From assembly GCA_947034885.2 (NCBI GenBank), contig OX344752.2, positions 1,240,001-1,304,000 of the forward strand: a stretch of 64,000 nt of DNA, written 5' to 3'. Positions within the stretch are counted from its first letter, which is position 1. Every line of letters starts with the position of its first letter. Under the pieces are notes generated by a model. It did no database searches. It worked only from the letters and a program-made list of their open reading frames with translations, and was not told where the DNA came from. A program made the position numbers and the translations under genes. Below, piece by piece: positions 37,140 through 49,341 of the stretch. The stretch comes from Thuidium tamariscinum. Taxonomy: Eukaryota > Streptophyta > Bryopsida > Hypnales > Thuidiaceae.

Positions 37140-38211
37140 GGCGAACCCGTTCAGCAAAAAGAAAAGGGTTTCTTATTTCTACCAAAGTAGAATGTATCAC
37201 CTGAAGATACTCAATCTGCAGACAAGCCCAATTAATTACAATTGATTACGTGCCGCTGCACACCAAACATGACCAGAATGCACAGATACAACCCTTCCAA
37301 ATAAACGATCTGCGCTCTAGAATTCTATGAAGACTAAGGAATATTTAGTGAAGTGGAAATTAGAAAGATCAGTGAGTGAAAAGAAGATCATTACATAGCA
37401 TAAGGGAAGAACATATCGACATGAACTTATGGAACTGGGTCATGAGACGAAAAAGAAGCTAGTGGATAACAGGTCCCTCTGCAACCCAACATGGGTCCAC
37501 GTTCACACGTGGATATCGAATAACAATCGGTTGGATAGGGTAACCGGGTGTAAAAGCCCCCGCTTTAAAGGACGTGAGGAGTTTTCCATTCGTGGTTGTG
37601 GCCTCAGGAAAAATCATTATATGACTTCAGTCGTTACACATAGTTTTCCGCTTAATTGCGCCGGATGCATGGTGGTGAGATGCACTTGATATTCGGTCAA
37701 CAGCAATTGCCTGCATGGCCTTAATGATAGCTCTAGCAATTGGCAAATTTAGGTTCTCATAAGTTGTGATTATAACTGGCAGATGCTTGAAGAAAAGGAA
37801 CAATCTATCCACGAATGTCACATGATTACTCACGAGAATGGGAGCCTCGTGATGTGGAGCAGGCCTTCCTTTCAAATGAATCCACTGAAATCCACAAGCA
37901 AAAAGGTTCACCCGAGCGCATAGGCGAACTGGTAGCATCAGTGACCGACGCCATAGAGGAAACGGACTTGTCAACACATTCTTGGCTCTATACGGCGCTA
38001 ACTTGGTAAGCAAGTATGCTAAAAAAAGTGTAGTCACAAAAACTAAAACCCGCACCACCAACACCGGCAACAAGAGCACAATTTTCAATATCTTGAACAC
38101 TCCACCAAATTGGCTGTCATTGCAAAATGGATTAAATGTCTCATTTAGACGTATTTCTGGTGGGTGCCCCAAAGCTCCTGCAGCCTGTCTCTTCCGCTGA
38201 TCATAGTTCAT
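37111..38211 (-). pseudogene. lysophospholipid acyltransferase (LPEAT2/LPCAT type), disrupted
   Basis: The ATG at 38211 opens a frame with a hydrophobic segment (FKILKIVLLLPVLVVRVLVF) and the PlsC motif NHVTFVD, keeping His and Asp of HX4D. After MCND the expected Trp codon is TGA (37629-37627). The frame then continues with clear family sequence: HIMIFPEATTTNGK, SFKAGAFTPGYPIQP and VNVDPCWVAEGP. A second stop, TAG, occurs at 37461-37459. PEGT reads PEAT. A further exon at 37215-37111 encodes IEYLQV and FAERVRLTMARAMN with good splice sites, so this is not a retrocopy but a decayed intron-containing copy. A poor donor after FHKFM is another defect. Intact relatives acylate lysophosphatidylethanolamine or lysophosphatidylcholine at the ER. 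Later exons (EF-hands or C-terminal region) are not found. Confidence 0.8.
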
Positions 38212-39757
38212 CTTGCAACTTTGTTTAAGGCTTCCCAATGTTCATGAGTAACAAGAACCGCGAAGAAAGCCTTCTTGTAAATACGGACCGTTTCCTCGTC
38301 TCCTTTGATTCCCAATTTTTGATCTAGCACTCATCACCTCACCTACAGTGTCAGAATACATCTTCATCAATAAAATACTCACAAACCAAGCTAAAAAATC
38401 CACGTATAGAGGAAAAGAAAAGTTCTCCTGATGTAGAGCAATTAAAGCGACTTCCTGTGTAAGGATATGTATAGCATGAAAGTCAAAGGCAGAAGCATAA
38501 TGCATTAGCAACACATTAAGATGCAGCACGCTCAACATTCAATTAATTAACCAGGGTTTAGGGTTTTAGAATAATCAACTACCAGACTGCTATCAAAAGG
38601 TTCAAAATATTGTCTTCGCTTGTAGATCTAAAATGGAATTTTCACACATTAGGCGAAAAGACCTAGCTCCAACTCTAAACCGCTTGGATATCCCCAATGT
38701 ACAAAGATCCGTCTAACGACAAAACCACCAAGCTCAAGTATCATATTTGCAACTGCCAAATCTTTCCGCTTCTAAAATCATGTCTAGTCGTTGAAGGTAG
38801 GTGCAGTTAGAAGTGAAGACTCGATGTCGTATAAAATTACTGCAGAAGACGATTATGTTCAATGAAAGGCAACATATCTACGGCGGTAACAACATTTGAA
38901 TGAAATTCCAATATACTTTATCTCTACGAACCTTCTCCAGATTTTCTTGGGACTTGTGTCGAAACATATTCAATTATGAAAGTCGATGGAAGATGAGACT
39001 AGACATAATTTGCAATCAAAAATAGAGCTGATAGTAAGGGCAGGCGCCAGAGGAGAGAGAGAGAGTCAAGTTCGGACCATACTCTCAATAACCGTTTAGA
39101 GTCTAGGGCCCACACGTCTTGTTAAATATAAAATGACTTAGCATTTCAATGTATCACACCTATAATGCACACCTATATAGAAATTTTCAGATTTTTTAAG
39201 GTAATCGGTGTCGCCAATTATGAAGGCGACACTAATTTTGCTTCCGCACTAAATAGGTGACCAAGACCCTCCTATGACCAAAGGCGGCTGCATAGTCGTC
39301 TCGTCTCTTATGCCCGTGCACCCTGCTTGGCAGTTACCGCGCAAGCTCCCCGTTCGCCCGCGCGCACAATCGTAGCCCTTGAAAATTGCAATCCGACGGC
39401 AGAAATCGATCAAAACTGTTACATCCTCTACCGACCTGCATCCTCAGCTTCCCTTGCTGATTGCTTTCGTTTCTGTATTCCCGCTGCCGCTGCTGCTGAT
39501 CCTTGAGCTTCAGTTTGCGGTGCGGGACACTTGGAATCCACTTTCGTCATTTGCGCCAGCCTTTTCTTGTTCCCCGTCCGCCTCCTCTTAAAAGAATTCA
39601 AAGCTGCATGTACTTGTAGTTTCAGAAATTTCACATTTCGTGGCTCTTTGGCTCCGTTCTTGGAGTTGTCGTTAGGGTTTCGTGGAGAGTTTGCGAATTT
39701 GCAAAAAAAATTCTGCGGAGTGAGAGGTGAGGATTGGGAGAGATTGCGGAGAGTGTG
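38212..39757. promoter_or_regulatory. intergenic region upstream of the FRIGIDA-like gene
   Basis: Contains the upstream flank of the decayed acyltransferase copy and the leader/promoter of the FRIGIDA-like gene. A short GA run (about 39053-39063) and GC-rich sequence at 39290-39420 precede the start codon. No other gene recognised. Confidence 0.4.
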
Positions 39758-42700
39758 ATGGCGACCGAGACTGAGAATGATGTGAGTGTGGTGAAGGACG
39801 AGGATGCGAAGGATGTCGTGAAGGAGGAGGGTCACCAGCAGGAGGAGGAGGAGGTGGCAGTCGTCGTAGACCCGGTGAAGGAGTCGTTAGAAGCCGTTCC
39901 GTCTCGGAAGGAGCGCTTGCGGGCCGTAATGGCGGATTTGGAGATTCAGAGAGCAGCGATAGTGAACTGCACTATAGAGTGGAATGAGTTTGAGGATTAT
40001 TTCAGTGGGCTTGAGGGGATTATGCAGAAGCGTCACGAGGATCTGGTCACGAGAGAGAAGGAGTATGAGCTCAAGTATGGTGAGATGCAGAAGGCGCTGG
40101 CGAAGAGGGAAGAGGCCGTGGCGACGCGAGAGCAGGCCATGCTGTCGAGAGTGCAAGAACAGAAAGACCATGCTATTGCGTCATTGTTCGAAGAGAAGCG
40201 GAAATGGATGGAAGAGCGATCGCGCCTCGAAGCTGAGAGTGCTTTTAAAGCGCCTTTGAGTAATGGTGTCTCCGCTGAAATAGTAGCTAGTAAAGCTGAG
40301 CCTGATCGTTCTCCGGAAGCGGCCATTACTACTAATGGCTCGACTTTGAAGTCTGAGGCCATGGAAGTAGATGTCGCTAAGCCTGTTGGAAATGGAATAA
40401 AAGCTGTTGAACATGAAGGGGCTGCGAATGGGTCAGTGCCTGCTAAAAAGTCTGATAATACCACTAGCGCTCCCCCTATGGTTACACCTACTACTACCTC
40501 TCCTGTTAATAATACCACCGCTCCCGCTCCCACTCCTAAAGCAGTAGTACCTGAAGTGCGGGTGCGCCCACAGCTGAAGGCGCTGTGCGAGGTGATGGAT
40601 GGCGATGGGCTCAGGAAGTACATTGTTGACCATCGAAAGGATGTGGGAGCACTTCGTAGTGAGTTGCCCTCTGCTCTGCAGTGTGCCATCGATCCCGCAC
40701 GCATGGTGCTGGGGGCTTTGGAAGGCTATCACCTTCCGGAGCCGGCCAGTGTTGTGCCAGTGACCAACCCTGGCTCTGAGAAGGACAAGGAATCAGGGGC
40801 CTCGGCTAACCGTCGGGCCTGTATCCTTCTTCTGGAGTGTCTGGCTGTGGTTTTAGCAGACCCAGTGTTGGGAGCCGATAACTCAGTGGTGCCCACCAAC
40901 GTTAAGGAGTCGGCCAAGCAGGTGGCAGACCAGTGGAAGTCCCGAATGAATCTGCAAGGCGATGCTGCGGGCAATTCTCTGGATGCCCAGGCTTTCCTTC
41001 AGCTCTTGGCTACCTTTGGAATTGCTACGGAGTATAATGATGACGAGCTGTGCAAACTTGTCACCGCTGTTGCCAGGCGCAGGCAAACCCCTGCGCTCTG
41101 CCGGTCCCTTGGACTCTCTGCCAAGATACCAGGTTGGTGTCTCTCCTCTGCGTAGAGGCCTCTTAGGCCTCTTCATGTGTTAGCGTGCGTCGTCTTTAAT
41201 ATGCAGCTTTCCCAGTGCACAAGCAATCCTTATCCCTCACCTTCGCTCTGAGACAGTAGATTATATTTTTCTGTCAATATGACTGTCTCACTTCTTGCTC
41301 GGAGACCTCCATGTAGAGGTTTCTCCTGTTTGCAATCCCTTCCCTTGCTACGCGTTTGTCTGATGCGTCGGGTAACTACCTGATTTTCGTTCTTGTCATT
41401 TTGCCATTCACACACTACCTACCAGGCTGTGCAAATGTGTGTATATCTTGTTAGTGTATTGTTTACACCAACCGACACAAATCACAGCATTGCCCACGGT
41501 CAGGTGATGTTTTCAATGTCAGATGTGCATCCTGTTGAAGGATTTAGCAGGTAACGTTGTGCCTCTAACGATTCTTTTTTTGTTTTCATAATTAAGAGGT
41601 TAGTTAGTGGCTTGCAAATGGAAAGTCTTCGTTTGGGTTATTGTATGGAGCATCCTCACCTTATGACTCATGCAATTTGTTTTGGAAAGCGCTTGAGCAA
41701 TTATTTCGTAGATCCACTCAAAGTAGAATCGGCATATGCTATCAAGGCCAGGGATGATGAGAGCTGTTTAACGCGTACTTATTTTCTGCAGTAGATGGTA
41801 GCAAGGCATATGGATAGTATTGAATCGGTCAGGCACTTCTTTGAGGTCTAACTGTGAATGCTTTCGTTTGCGTGTGGTTGATAATTGTGAACACAAGAGG
41901 GTACTTAGGTACCGGTAGATACTTGATTACAGATTCTCCATATTTTTTAGACTAACCCCATAATGAGAATTTTATCCATTGGTGGGATTTGGAAGTAGAT
42001 CTGTTAAAAGCGTACTTATCATATGCAGTACTTTATCATTGCATGTTTTTATCACAGATGTCGTGGACAGGCTGGCCAAAGAGGGGAAGCAAATTGAGGC
42101 TCTCTCATTTGCTCATTCTTTCGGAATAATGGATCGAGTTCAGCCGATTCCCTTATTAAAATCTTATCTAAAGGAGGCCCGAAGAACTGCACAATCAATT
42201 TTAAGGACTGGAAACAGCTCAGCAGCTGCTCAGGTACTGCACAGACTGCCTTGCAGATTGAATTTACCCTAATGAACTGTTTCTGTGAAAGGAGTACTGT
42301 GTTATTTTATTATGTTTTAAGCATCTCAACTCATCATGGAGATGCTTTGATTGAGGCGTCCTAATTTTGCAAGGGTAGATGCAGAGCGACAGTCATGTAT
42401 TCCTAGTAAATCTGTACAGTACCACAGAATCAGAAGGGTGTGCTAGGTCACAATTGCCTCTCAACTCTCCAGGCATTTTGACGTCAATTTTTAGGTGTTC
42501 GTTTTCAGTCCTGAATTCATGACGTTACTGTGGACTTCCGCAACGGTTTCGAACTCCAGAGTTTGAGTTAAAGAGATGATATTATTTTTTCGCACAGAGA
42601 GACCTTTTTTAGGTCTGTCTGCCAGTGGTGATTTTCTTAGTCGGCGTGAGGTCTATCAGACTTGGTTTGGTATTTTCGGTGCTGCTCGACGACGTCTTCC

Positions 42701-43811
42701 GCTTTTTACCTCTTCATCTTTGTTGAAGCCAACATTATGAACACCCTTTTCTATGGATTCAAATAACGTCTCTAAATAGGAGTATCAATTAAGTTGGATT
42801 CTACTATTATAGATCCACTGTTTGAGATACTTGATTATTGATGAGAACGCTGTGCAATTCGTTGGTTAAGAGCTTTTGCCGAGTTAGTATATTTTCGGGG
42901 TAAGTGAAGTTATTTCTTTCCGGCTTAGGATACTTTAGGTTCGGTCCGTGAGCTCTTGCTTTTGATGACAACCTTACCAAGTTGATCGGGGAGAAGATGT
43001 TCTACTAGCGCACAGTTGAATCTCTGACGTGGCCTGTCGGTACTCTCTGGATACCCCTGGTGAATATCTGTATTGACTACTTTTCGGGCGATGTATACAG
43101 GAGTATTTGTGGGCTCCAACCCTGGACTGGGTACGAGTGACTACTCTACCCATGACTGGGCCACACCACATCAAAACCATCTCAGCAATGAGTTGTCTTC
43201 TTTACTGTGGTTGTTTTGAAATGGATAGAGAAATGAAATTTCAATGGTATATTTTTGTTTTGCAGAACGATGCGACTATGAAGGAGCTGGCTGCACTGAA
43301 AGCAGTGCTGAAGTGCATTGAAGAGTATCAATTAGAAAGTCAATATCCGTCCACGCCCCTTCAAAAGCGTGTAGTCCAACTTGAAAAGGCTAAATCAGAC
43401 AGAAAGAGAGCGGCCGTAGCTGTGAAAGCTCAAACCAAGCGGCCCCGTGCTAGTAATGGTACTGGAGCTGGTTACGCAACTACCACGAACGCTAATAACG
43501 ATAGCCGAAACTACTACCGTGGTGCCTCGGACAGAGGTCAATATGGGACTGTGGGCGTGACGGCCTACAACCTGCAAACACAGAATGCTTATGATCGTCG
43601 CGGCCAAGGGGGGTACTCTACTACTTACGCAGGTGGGAATCGCAGCCCAGTCTCTCTTTCTAGTTCCTATCTTTATTCTACTGATGGCTTAGGTTCTCCT
43701 GTATATGGATCCTCAGGTTACTCCAATCCTTCGAATACATATAGTAGCTATCAGTTTGGTAGTGGTCTGCCTCCGCCTCCTCCAGCTTATCAGGCTTCAT
43801 TTCTTCACTGA
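39758..43811 (+). CDS. FRIGIDA-like protein
   Basis: Three exons, 39758-41132, 42058-42233 and 43266-43811, join in phase to 698 aa; the donor after AAGATACCAG and both acceptors are canonical. After an acidic N-terminus, residues 50-160 form a charged coiled coil (TIEWNEFEDYFSGLE, TREKEYELKYGEMQKALAKR). A Thr/Pro/Ala-rich linker follows. The FRIGIDA domain runs from about residue 270: RPQLKALCEVMDGDGLRKYI, ALEGYHLP, RRACILLLECLA, FLQLLATFGI, AKEGKQIEALSFAHSFG and PIPLLKSYLKEAR. The tail is basic (KAQTKRPRAS), then Gly/Tyr/Ser-rich, ending PPPPPAYQ. Such proteins act in the nucleus; in flowering plants founders of the family regulate FLC, which need not hold for this organism. The ATG at 39758 is the first in-frame ATG. 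Minus-strand frames over exon 1 are shadows. Confidence 0.88.
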
Positions 43812-45077
43812 AGATCTTCCAAAGATGGGATTTGTTCGTTGCATGTTGATATAGCTAACGTGGCTCCCAAGGTTTCTGATCAAAGTTGTTCTGCTTACAA
43901 CATTCTTTTTAGTCCTTCTGATGGAATTTGGACATTATGGACAAGCCATACTAGATTTCATTGGGTTAACAAATGGTTTAGGGGATTTTAAGAGGAACTC
44001 TACTGAGAGTGAGTGCAGCAGGCGAATAGCTAGAGGTGGAAATGCACTACGAGAATGCGTGTGCAAAGTAACTTCTTGTCAATCCTTCAAGTGTATGGAT
44101 GCATCTATAGCTTCTTTTAAGTTGTCACAAAGACCAATGTAACACTGATGAAAGCTTGATCTATGAAGAAAGCTTGATTAGAACTGTTGATTCTCTTTCC
44201 TTGCGTATTGATACTTCTATGTTCTCGTGCTGTCAAGATGTGAACAGGGTGAGGGACAGTTTGTTTTCGTACCTAAATGTTAACTACTAACGACAGTTAC
44301 TTAGCGTCTGGTACATGTGTAACTGCTTCCAGGTCGTTATAGGCAAACTGAACAGCTCCCACTTGATAACTGGCTTACTTACAGTTACCAGGGTTTTCGG
44401 TTTTCCTTGCAGTTAGGGTGCTATAACTGTCTTTGTGATTTTTGACTGCCATGTATGCTGTATTTTGCAAGTCCTTGTTCGGTACCGTTTCTTTTGCTGC
44501 CCGACTTGGGTTGGTAGTAACTGATGTACCGGTGATATACCTTCTTTAATTGAAGAATGTGGAAGTAGTGAACATTTAGTGATCAACATTTAGAGAAATT
44601 CGTTGATGTAGTTGTTGAATTACGTTCTTATGTTCAGATCTTCTTTGGAAAATTCAAGGATTCAATTAGGGTGAGAACTCAGTTATTCCTTCCACTTCTC
44701 ACATCCTATACCAAAGGATCAAAGCAAATTTCTAGAGGTGCTGAAAGTCATGCTTGTTGGAAAACTTGTTTGAGGCATCAACGTTGTTGAGGTAAGACAA
44801 CATTTTTTGAGGTAAGACAAGCACATTTCCATTGAATAGTATTGCAAATTCTTTTTTATGGTATTACTGACTTTTCTATCAATTCATTTATCATCCTTGT
44901 ACTTTATTTTAGCCATTTCTTGCTATTTATTCTTGATGTGCATTTTAGCCACAAAAATGATATTTTTTTAATTTAAGCTCTACTAATGAAATTATGCCTA
45001 TTCTCATTAGAAGTTTTGAAAATTTTATAAATTTCAAATTTTTATTAGTGTGCCTTGTGCAATTACCACAATCAATT
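43812..45077. other. 3' flank of FRIGIDA-like gene and spacer
   Basis: A short frame at 43921-44142 lies in the probable 3' untranslated region and matches nothing known. Sequence becomes AT-rich from about 44800. Confidence 0.5.
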
Positions 45078-45337
45078 GAGTTATTTGTAAAGTCCCTCCC
45101 ACTTTGGGCATGATTTTTTTTTGAAGTTGATAAGGTAACTATAGTTGAAGCGTCAAACTTTTTTGCAAGATACTTATGTCACATGACTTCAAAAGTGGGG
45201 ACTAAACTTTTTTAGGCACCATTTTGATGGAAAAATAAGTTTCATATCCACTTTTATTTCGACTTTTTTAAGTCAACTAGCTTTTCCACAAAACTCATGG
45301 GTTTAAACCCCGGTTTAGGGTACTTTACAAATAACTC
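45078..45337. mobile_element. 260-bp MITE related to the element at 31898-33705
   Basis: The ends are inverted copies of GAGTTATTTGTAAAGT. The last about 54 bases (CACAAAACT, GGGTTTAAACCC, TACTTTACAAATAACTC) match the last 54 of the 1.8-kb element with few differences, and the first 20 bases match as well. It has no coding capacity and is best read as an internally deleted relative. Confidence 0.75.
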
Positions 45338-46236
45338 AAATATCAAAGTAAAAGTATACACCAGCGTTTCCAGAACCTTCTCCAGGGATTTCGCCCAAAA
45401 GCTACATCCATACCCACTTCCTCGCTATGTTTGCAACACCTAAAGCCGTGGGTAAAGGTAGTGAAATAAATTTTTAAAAAAACAGTGGTATTTTGCATAT
45501 TTTTATTTGTTATTAGTAAAGTGCCAGTTGCGATTGCAAGGAAGAAACTGTGGACAAAAAAGGCTACTGTCTGAGAATTGAGTGGCCGAATCTGCTAAGT
45601 TCCCATTAGCCAAGACTATTGCCATTGCTAATCTGCAAAATTGGAACTTAAAAGCCTCCAGTTGATAAAAGCATGAATCCAATTACACTTACAAACTTCA
45701 AATACTTCCATTAGCCATGAACCAAAAACCGAGTCATCCACAATTACACATACAAAGACAAAGCAAATGATATTCAATTGTAAAACAAATGATTTGAATT
45801 CTGTAATAAACAAATTGGACATCAAACAATGAATTGTATTGAAAGATGTATTTCAATAGGGTGATACATGTACTCTTCAAAGAAGAATTGAAGTCTAAAA
45901 TCTGAAGACTAAATTTCCAGTAACTACCATTGGCACTAATAAGGGGATTGAACCCTTCTAAGACTGCCTATATGCAGTATTAGTGGTCTGCACACACCAC
46001 AAAACAAACACCATAGATTAGAAGTACAAGTTAGATTGTTGCCAAGTCGCAGCAGCCTCCTAGCAGTCGATGATGCTTGCACTTCAACTCCTCCAAGTGT
46101 GCATTAGGTTGAAGAATCCAGTTCTGAACTGAATGTCAAGGGAAATTGGAAAACTGAGCCCAAATGCATGCATAATCTCATGAAAACTAAGGCATAAGAC
46201 ATATTACGGTGAGGACACTGCAAAACCAGGCAGCAC
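45338..46236. other. spacer
   Basis: No gene or clear repeat; probably includes the 3' flank of the hAT-derived gene. Confidence 0.5.
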
Positions 46237-49200
46237 TTAGACATCCCCATGCCGCCCACTTTTCACAGCAGCCTTCCATAAGTCTATTGCTTCTTTGTAT
46301 GGGAAAGACTCCAAAGAATAGTATTTCTGCCCAAACATTTGAACCACCAGAGGAAGGTGCTTGCCAAGATGATTCCTGTGGCAAAACTTCAAGAACTTCA
46401 AAGTAGAAAAAGTTCTCTCATCTTCAACTGAGCCTAGGACCAAGCAGCACCCAATTACGGCCACTTTAAAATACTCTGAGATGAGATTTTTCAAGTGCCT
46501 GGACTGAGAAAGGGAACGCCAGAGTTTGATAACAGGGTTGATATGAAAAGGCGGTGCTAATGCGGCCTCACAGTTGGCCTTCATAGTAACTTTGAAGAGC
46601 CCCTGCTGGTTGTCAAGCTTAGACTCTGATAGCATCTCAGGGACTATATAAGCTTTCCCACCTTCAAACATACATGCAGTCACAGTTCTTGCATGATAGT
46701 AAAAAATTTTAAGCACCAACAAGTGCTGCAAGAAATTGTCTTCTGCACCCTCCTGCTGCCAATATTGAGGATAGATCATGCCAAAGGCATCAAGAAGATC
46801 TTGTTGTGGAAACCTTCTGTCCAACTAATCAGACAAGGATTGAGCAATTTTTGCACTCATTAGGAGCCAAAGAGAAGCTGATTAGAGAGTGATGAAGAAC
46901 TCAATAAGCAAACTCTACACTGATTTAACACATTACTTAAACATGAAATGAACAGATCAATTAAACACATTAGTCATACAGATCAACTAAACACATTAGT
47001 TAAAACACATTAGTTAAACACATTGATAAGAAAGTGAACAAAAAAAGCAACAAAAAAAATTGGAAACTTAGTGGGCATAAAAAAGCCTCTTCATCACACC
47101 TACAATTTCAGTACAACACATGCACTAATATGTCAATAAGAAATCAAAAAAATAAAATTGGAAATCTTTGTGACTCCAGCGTCAAAACAAACCTACAGGA
47201 GAAAACACCGATCAAACATGATCAGCAACCTATTAACCATCACAACACAATACCTGGAGGCTAAAGACAGAGACCTGAAAAGACAAACCACAATGAAATA
47301 GAAACCACGTCCAAAGCTTCAAGCAATAACAAAAACGTCAGAAAAAAGGCAACAAAAAGCACTTGCCTGCAAACTGCCAGCGTATGCTTCCCTGGATGCT
47401 TGAGAACTCATCCTGAGTGGCGAACAAATGTTCACCGGTTTCCCTACTGTGGCAACGGGCAAAAATGTGGCTGTGTTCAAAGTTGAACAAAAGGTAAAGG
47501 ACATCATTACCGCCTGGAAACGGCCTCCACTCCAGCGGCAGTTCTTCAGACCGCAGCTCCACAAGGTCATTGTACCGCTTAAACTCTGCTGAAAAGAACG
47601 CTGTGGCAGGGTCTATAAACATCTTAGCAAGATCGGCTTGGCAAAGCTTAATTGACTGCATAAAATCACAAATGAACACATCCCGGGCTTGGGAAAGCTT
47701 TATGAGATAGTGACCCGTGTTCAAAAGAGGAAGAAAGCAAGACAGGGACAACAATACCTCAACATCAGCAAGAAAATCGAAGTTACTACAAGCTGCTAAA
47801 CTCGGTTTCTGACCCGCAGAAGAAGACATGTCGATAGCCATCTTCATCAAGAGTGTGTGGTACTCACTCAAAATTCTATGCGCTGGACTCCTCATAGATA
47901 TCCAATGCGTCTTTACGTTTCGTAACATTTTGTTACCCTTAGTTTCCATGAGATCAGCAAGCTTTTGAAGCTCAACATGCCGCTTATTGCTGCGACAGAA
48001 GTAGGTGTATAGAGATTGGAAGAGTCTCTCTAAACGAGAAACCAACGGGTAATTCGATAGGGTCTCAATGACCAGATTGGTCCTGTGACTAGCACAAGAA
48101 ACACTAAGACTGTACGGTGCCCATTTCTCCCGAATCTGAGCGGTGACACCAGTTTTCAAGCCCTGGAAGGTGCTTACACCGTCCGCGCCGAAGGAGACCA
48201 ACTTACCGGTGATCTGCTCGCGAGTTACCCCACCTTCAGTGAGTAGGGCATGCATAATGATATTTGTCAAGTTATCTGCAGTCCCACTATCAGTTACACA
48301 GGAAAGATGCAAGAGATGGGGAATACGTTCCCATGATTCCATAGCGTAGACATGGACGCCAATCCAAGACGTCGTATCAATGGCTGTTACCTCGTCAACG
48401 CTTATGGAGATGAAGTTTGCAGAACGCACCACGGACATCAAAGCAGACAAAATAGAACCATGCAAATGTTCAGCCATTTCCCATCCAGAGGACTCGAACC
48501 AGTGTTTTTTAGGTATGTTTTTCACCTTAAGGTGTCTCAGAAGGTATTGTTCTCGTTCATAGTCACACATAGGCCGGCCATTAGTAAGAATTTGAAAGAG
48601 GGTGGAGAATTGCACTCCCTTTCTCTTCATCTTGCCCTCCAAACCAGCCAAGAGTTGCTTTGCTATAGTGCCAACTTGCTTGCGTTCAGCCCACAACTTT
48701 GTGAACTTCAGGTGCTTGCAGTCAGTCTTCACGTAAGTATCGCCTTTCTTCAAATGCGCTAATGGCTCTCCATCTTGTTTACACACACGTTTGCCTTCGT
48801 GCTTCTCCAAGTTGTCTACTTTCGGCACCATCACTTTCCTCCGACCAGTGATAGTGGTACAGCTCTGGCAAACCACCCCTTTCAGATTGCCGGTCACATC
48901 GAACTCGCCTTTGGCCCACGTGAATCGGCAAGCCCAGACCTCCTGCCATCTTCTCATGATGGTTGCAGGAACAGTCTTGCGCCGTTTTTGCACGCCTCCA
49001 ACACTCGCACCCTTGTTCTTCGCTTTGCCAATAGGAACATCAGCATCACTGGTAAGGTCCACTACCGCTTCAAGACGCGGAGGAGAAGAGACTGTCAACT
49101 CCGACAGTGATCGGAAATGTGGCGCAAGGTTGAGCGAGTCGGAGAGACGTGTCTCCGAGATGTGGGTGACATCCTCCGCGAAGGGAAGAACATCACGAGC

Positions 49201-49341
49201 AGGGGGCAACACATCACAAGCAGGAGTTGTTACTTGCGTTGGAGTAATAATCGAAGTGTACTTCCCGATCCCGTGAGAATTACGCGAAATCTCGAATGTG
49301 TGCACCTTGAAATTGTCCGGCAGTTTTGGTCGTGACGCCAT
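46237..49341 (-). pseudogene. hAT-transposase-derived BED-type zinc-finger gene (ZNF862-like), one in-frame stop
   Basis: Exon 1 (49341-47367, 658 aa plus one base) begins at MASRPKLPD. It has a C-x2-C BED-like finger region (FTWAKGEFD, VVCQSC, NLEKHEGKRVC) and a hAT RNase-H core: FISISVDEVTAIDTTSW, GTADNLTNIIMHALLTEGG, VSFGADGVSTFQGLKTG, SCASHRTNLVIETLS, ETKGNKMLRNVKTHW and MRSPAHRILSEYHTLLMKM. A GC-AG donor (CAG then GCAAGT) follows. The best acceptor, after CTCTCTAATCAG, opens exon 2 at 46877. TAG at 46827-46825 then interrupts sequence that otherwise continues in frame to 46237 with the dimerisation region (GSVEDERTFSTLKFLK, HLPLVVQMFGQKYYSLESFP). Apart from that stop the gene is intact over about 850 codons. 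Function unknown: young transposon, domesticated gene, or fresh pseudogene. An in-frame ATG further upstream at 49527 would add a hydrophobic leader. Confidence 0.7.

Noticed and set aside
37627..37629. TGA in the acyltransferase considered as a selenocysteine codon
   Set aside because: The family position is Trp, land plants lack selenoprotein synthesis, and a second stop and a PEGT change show decay.
40033..40704. 223-codon minus-strand frame opposite FRIGIDA-like exon 1
   Set aside because: It is a shadow of the strong plus-strand coding frame; its peptide is Ser/Thr-rich without any family pattern.
48352..49276. Plus-strand frames of 136 and 161 codons opposite the hAT-derived gene
   Set aside because: They are antisense shadows of a clearly coding minus-strand frame with recognisable domains.
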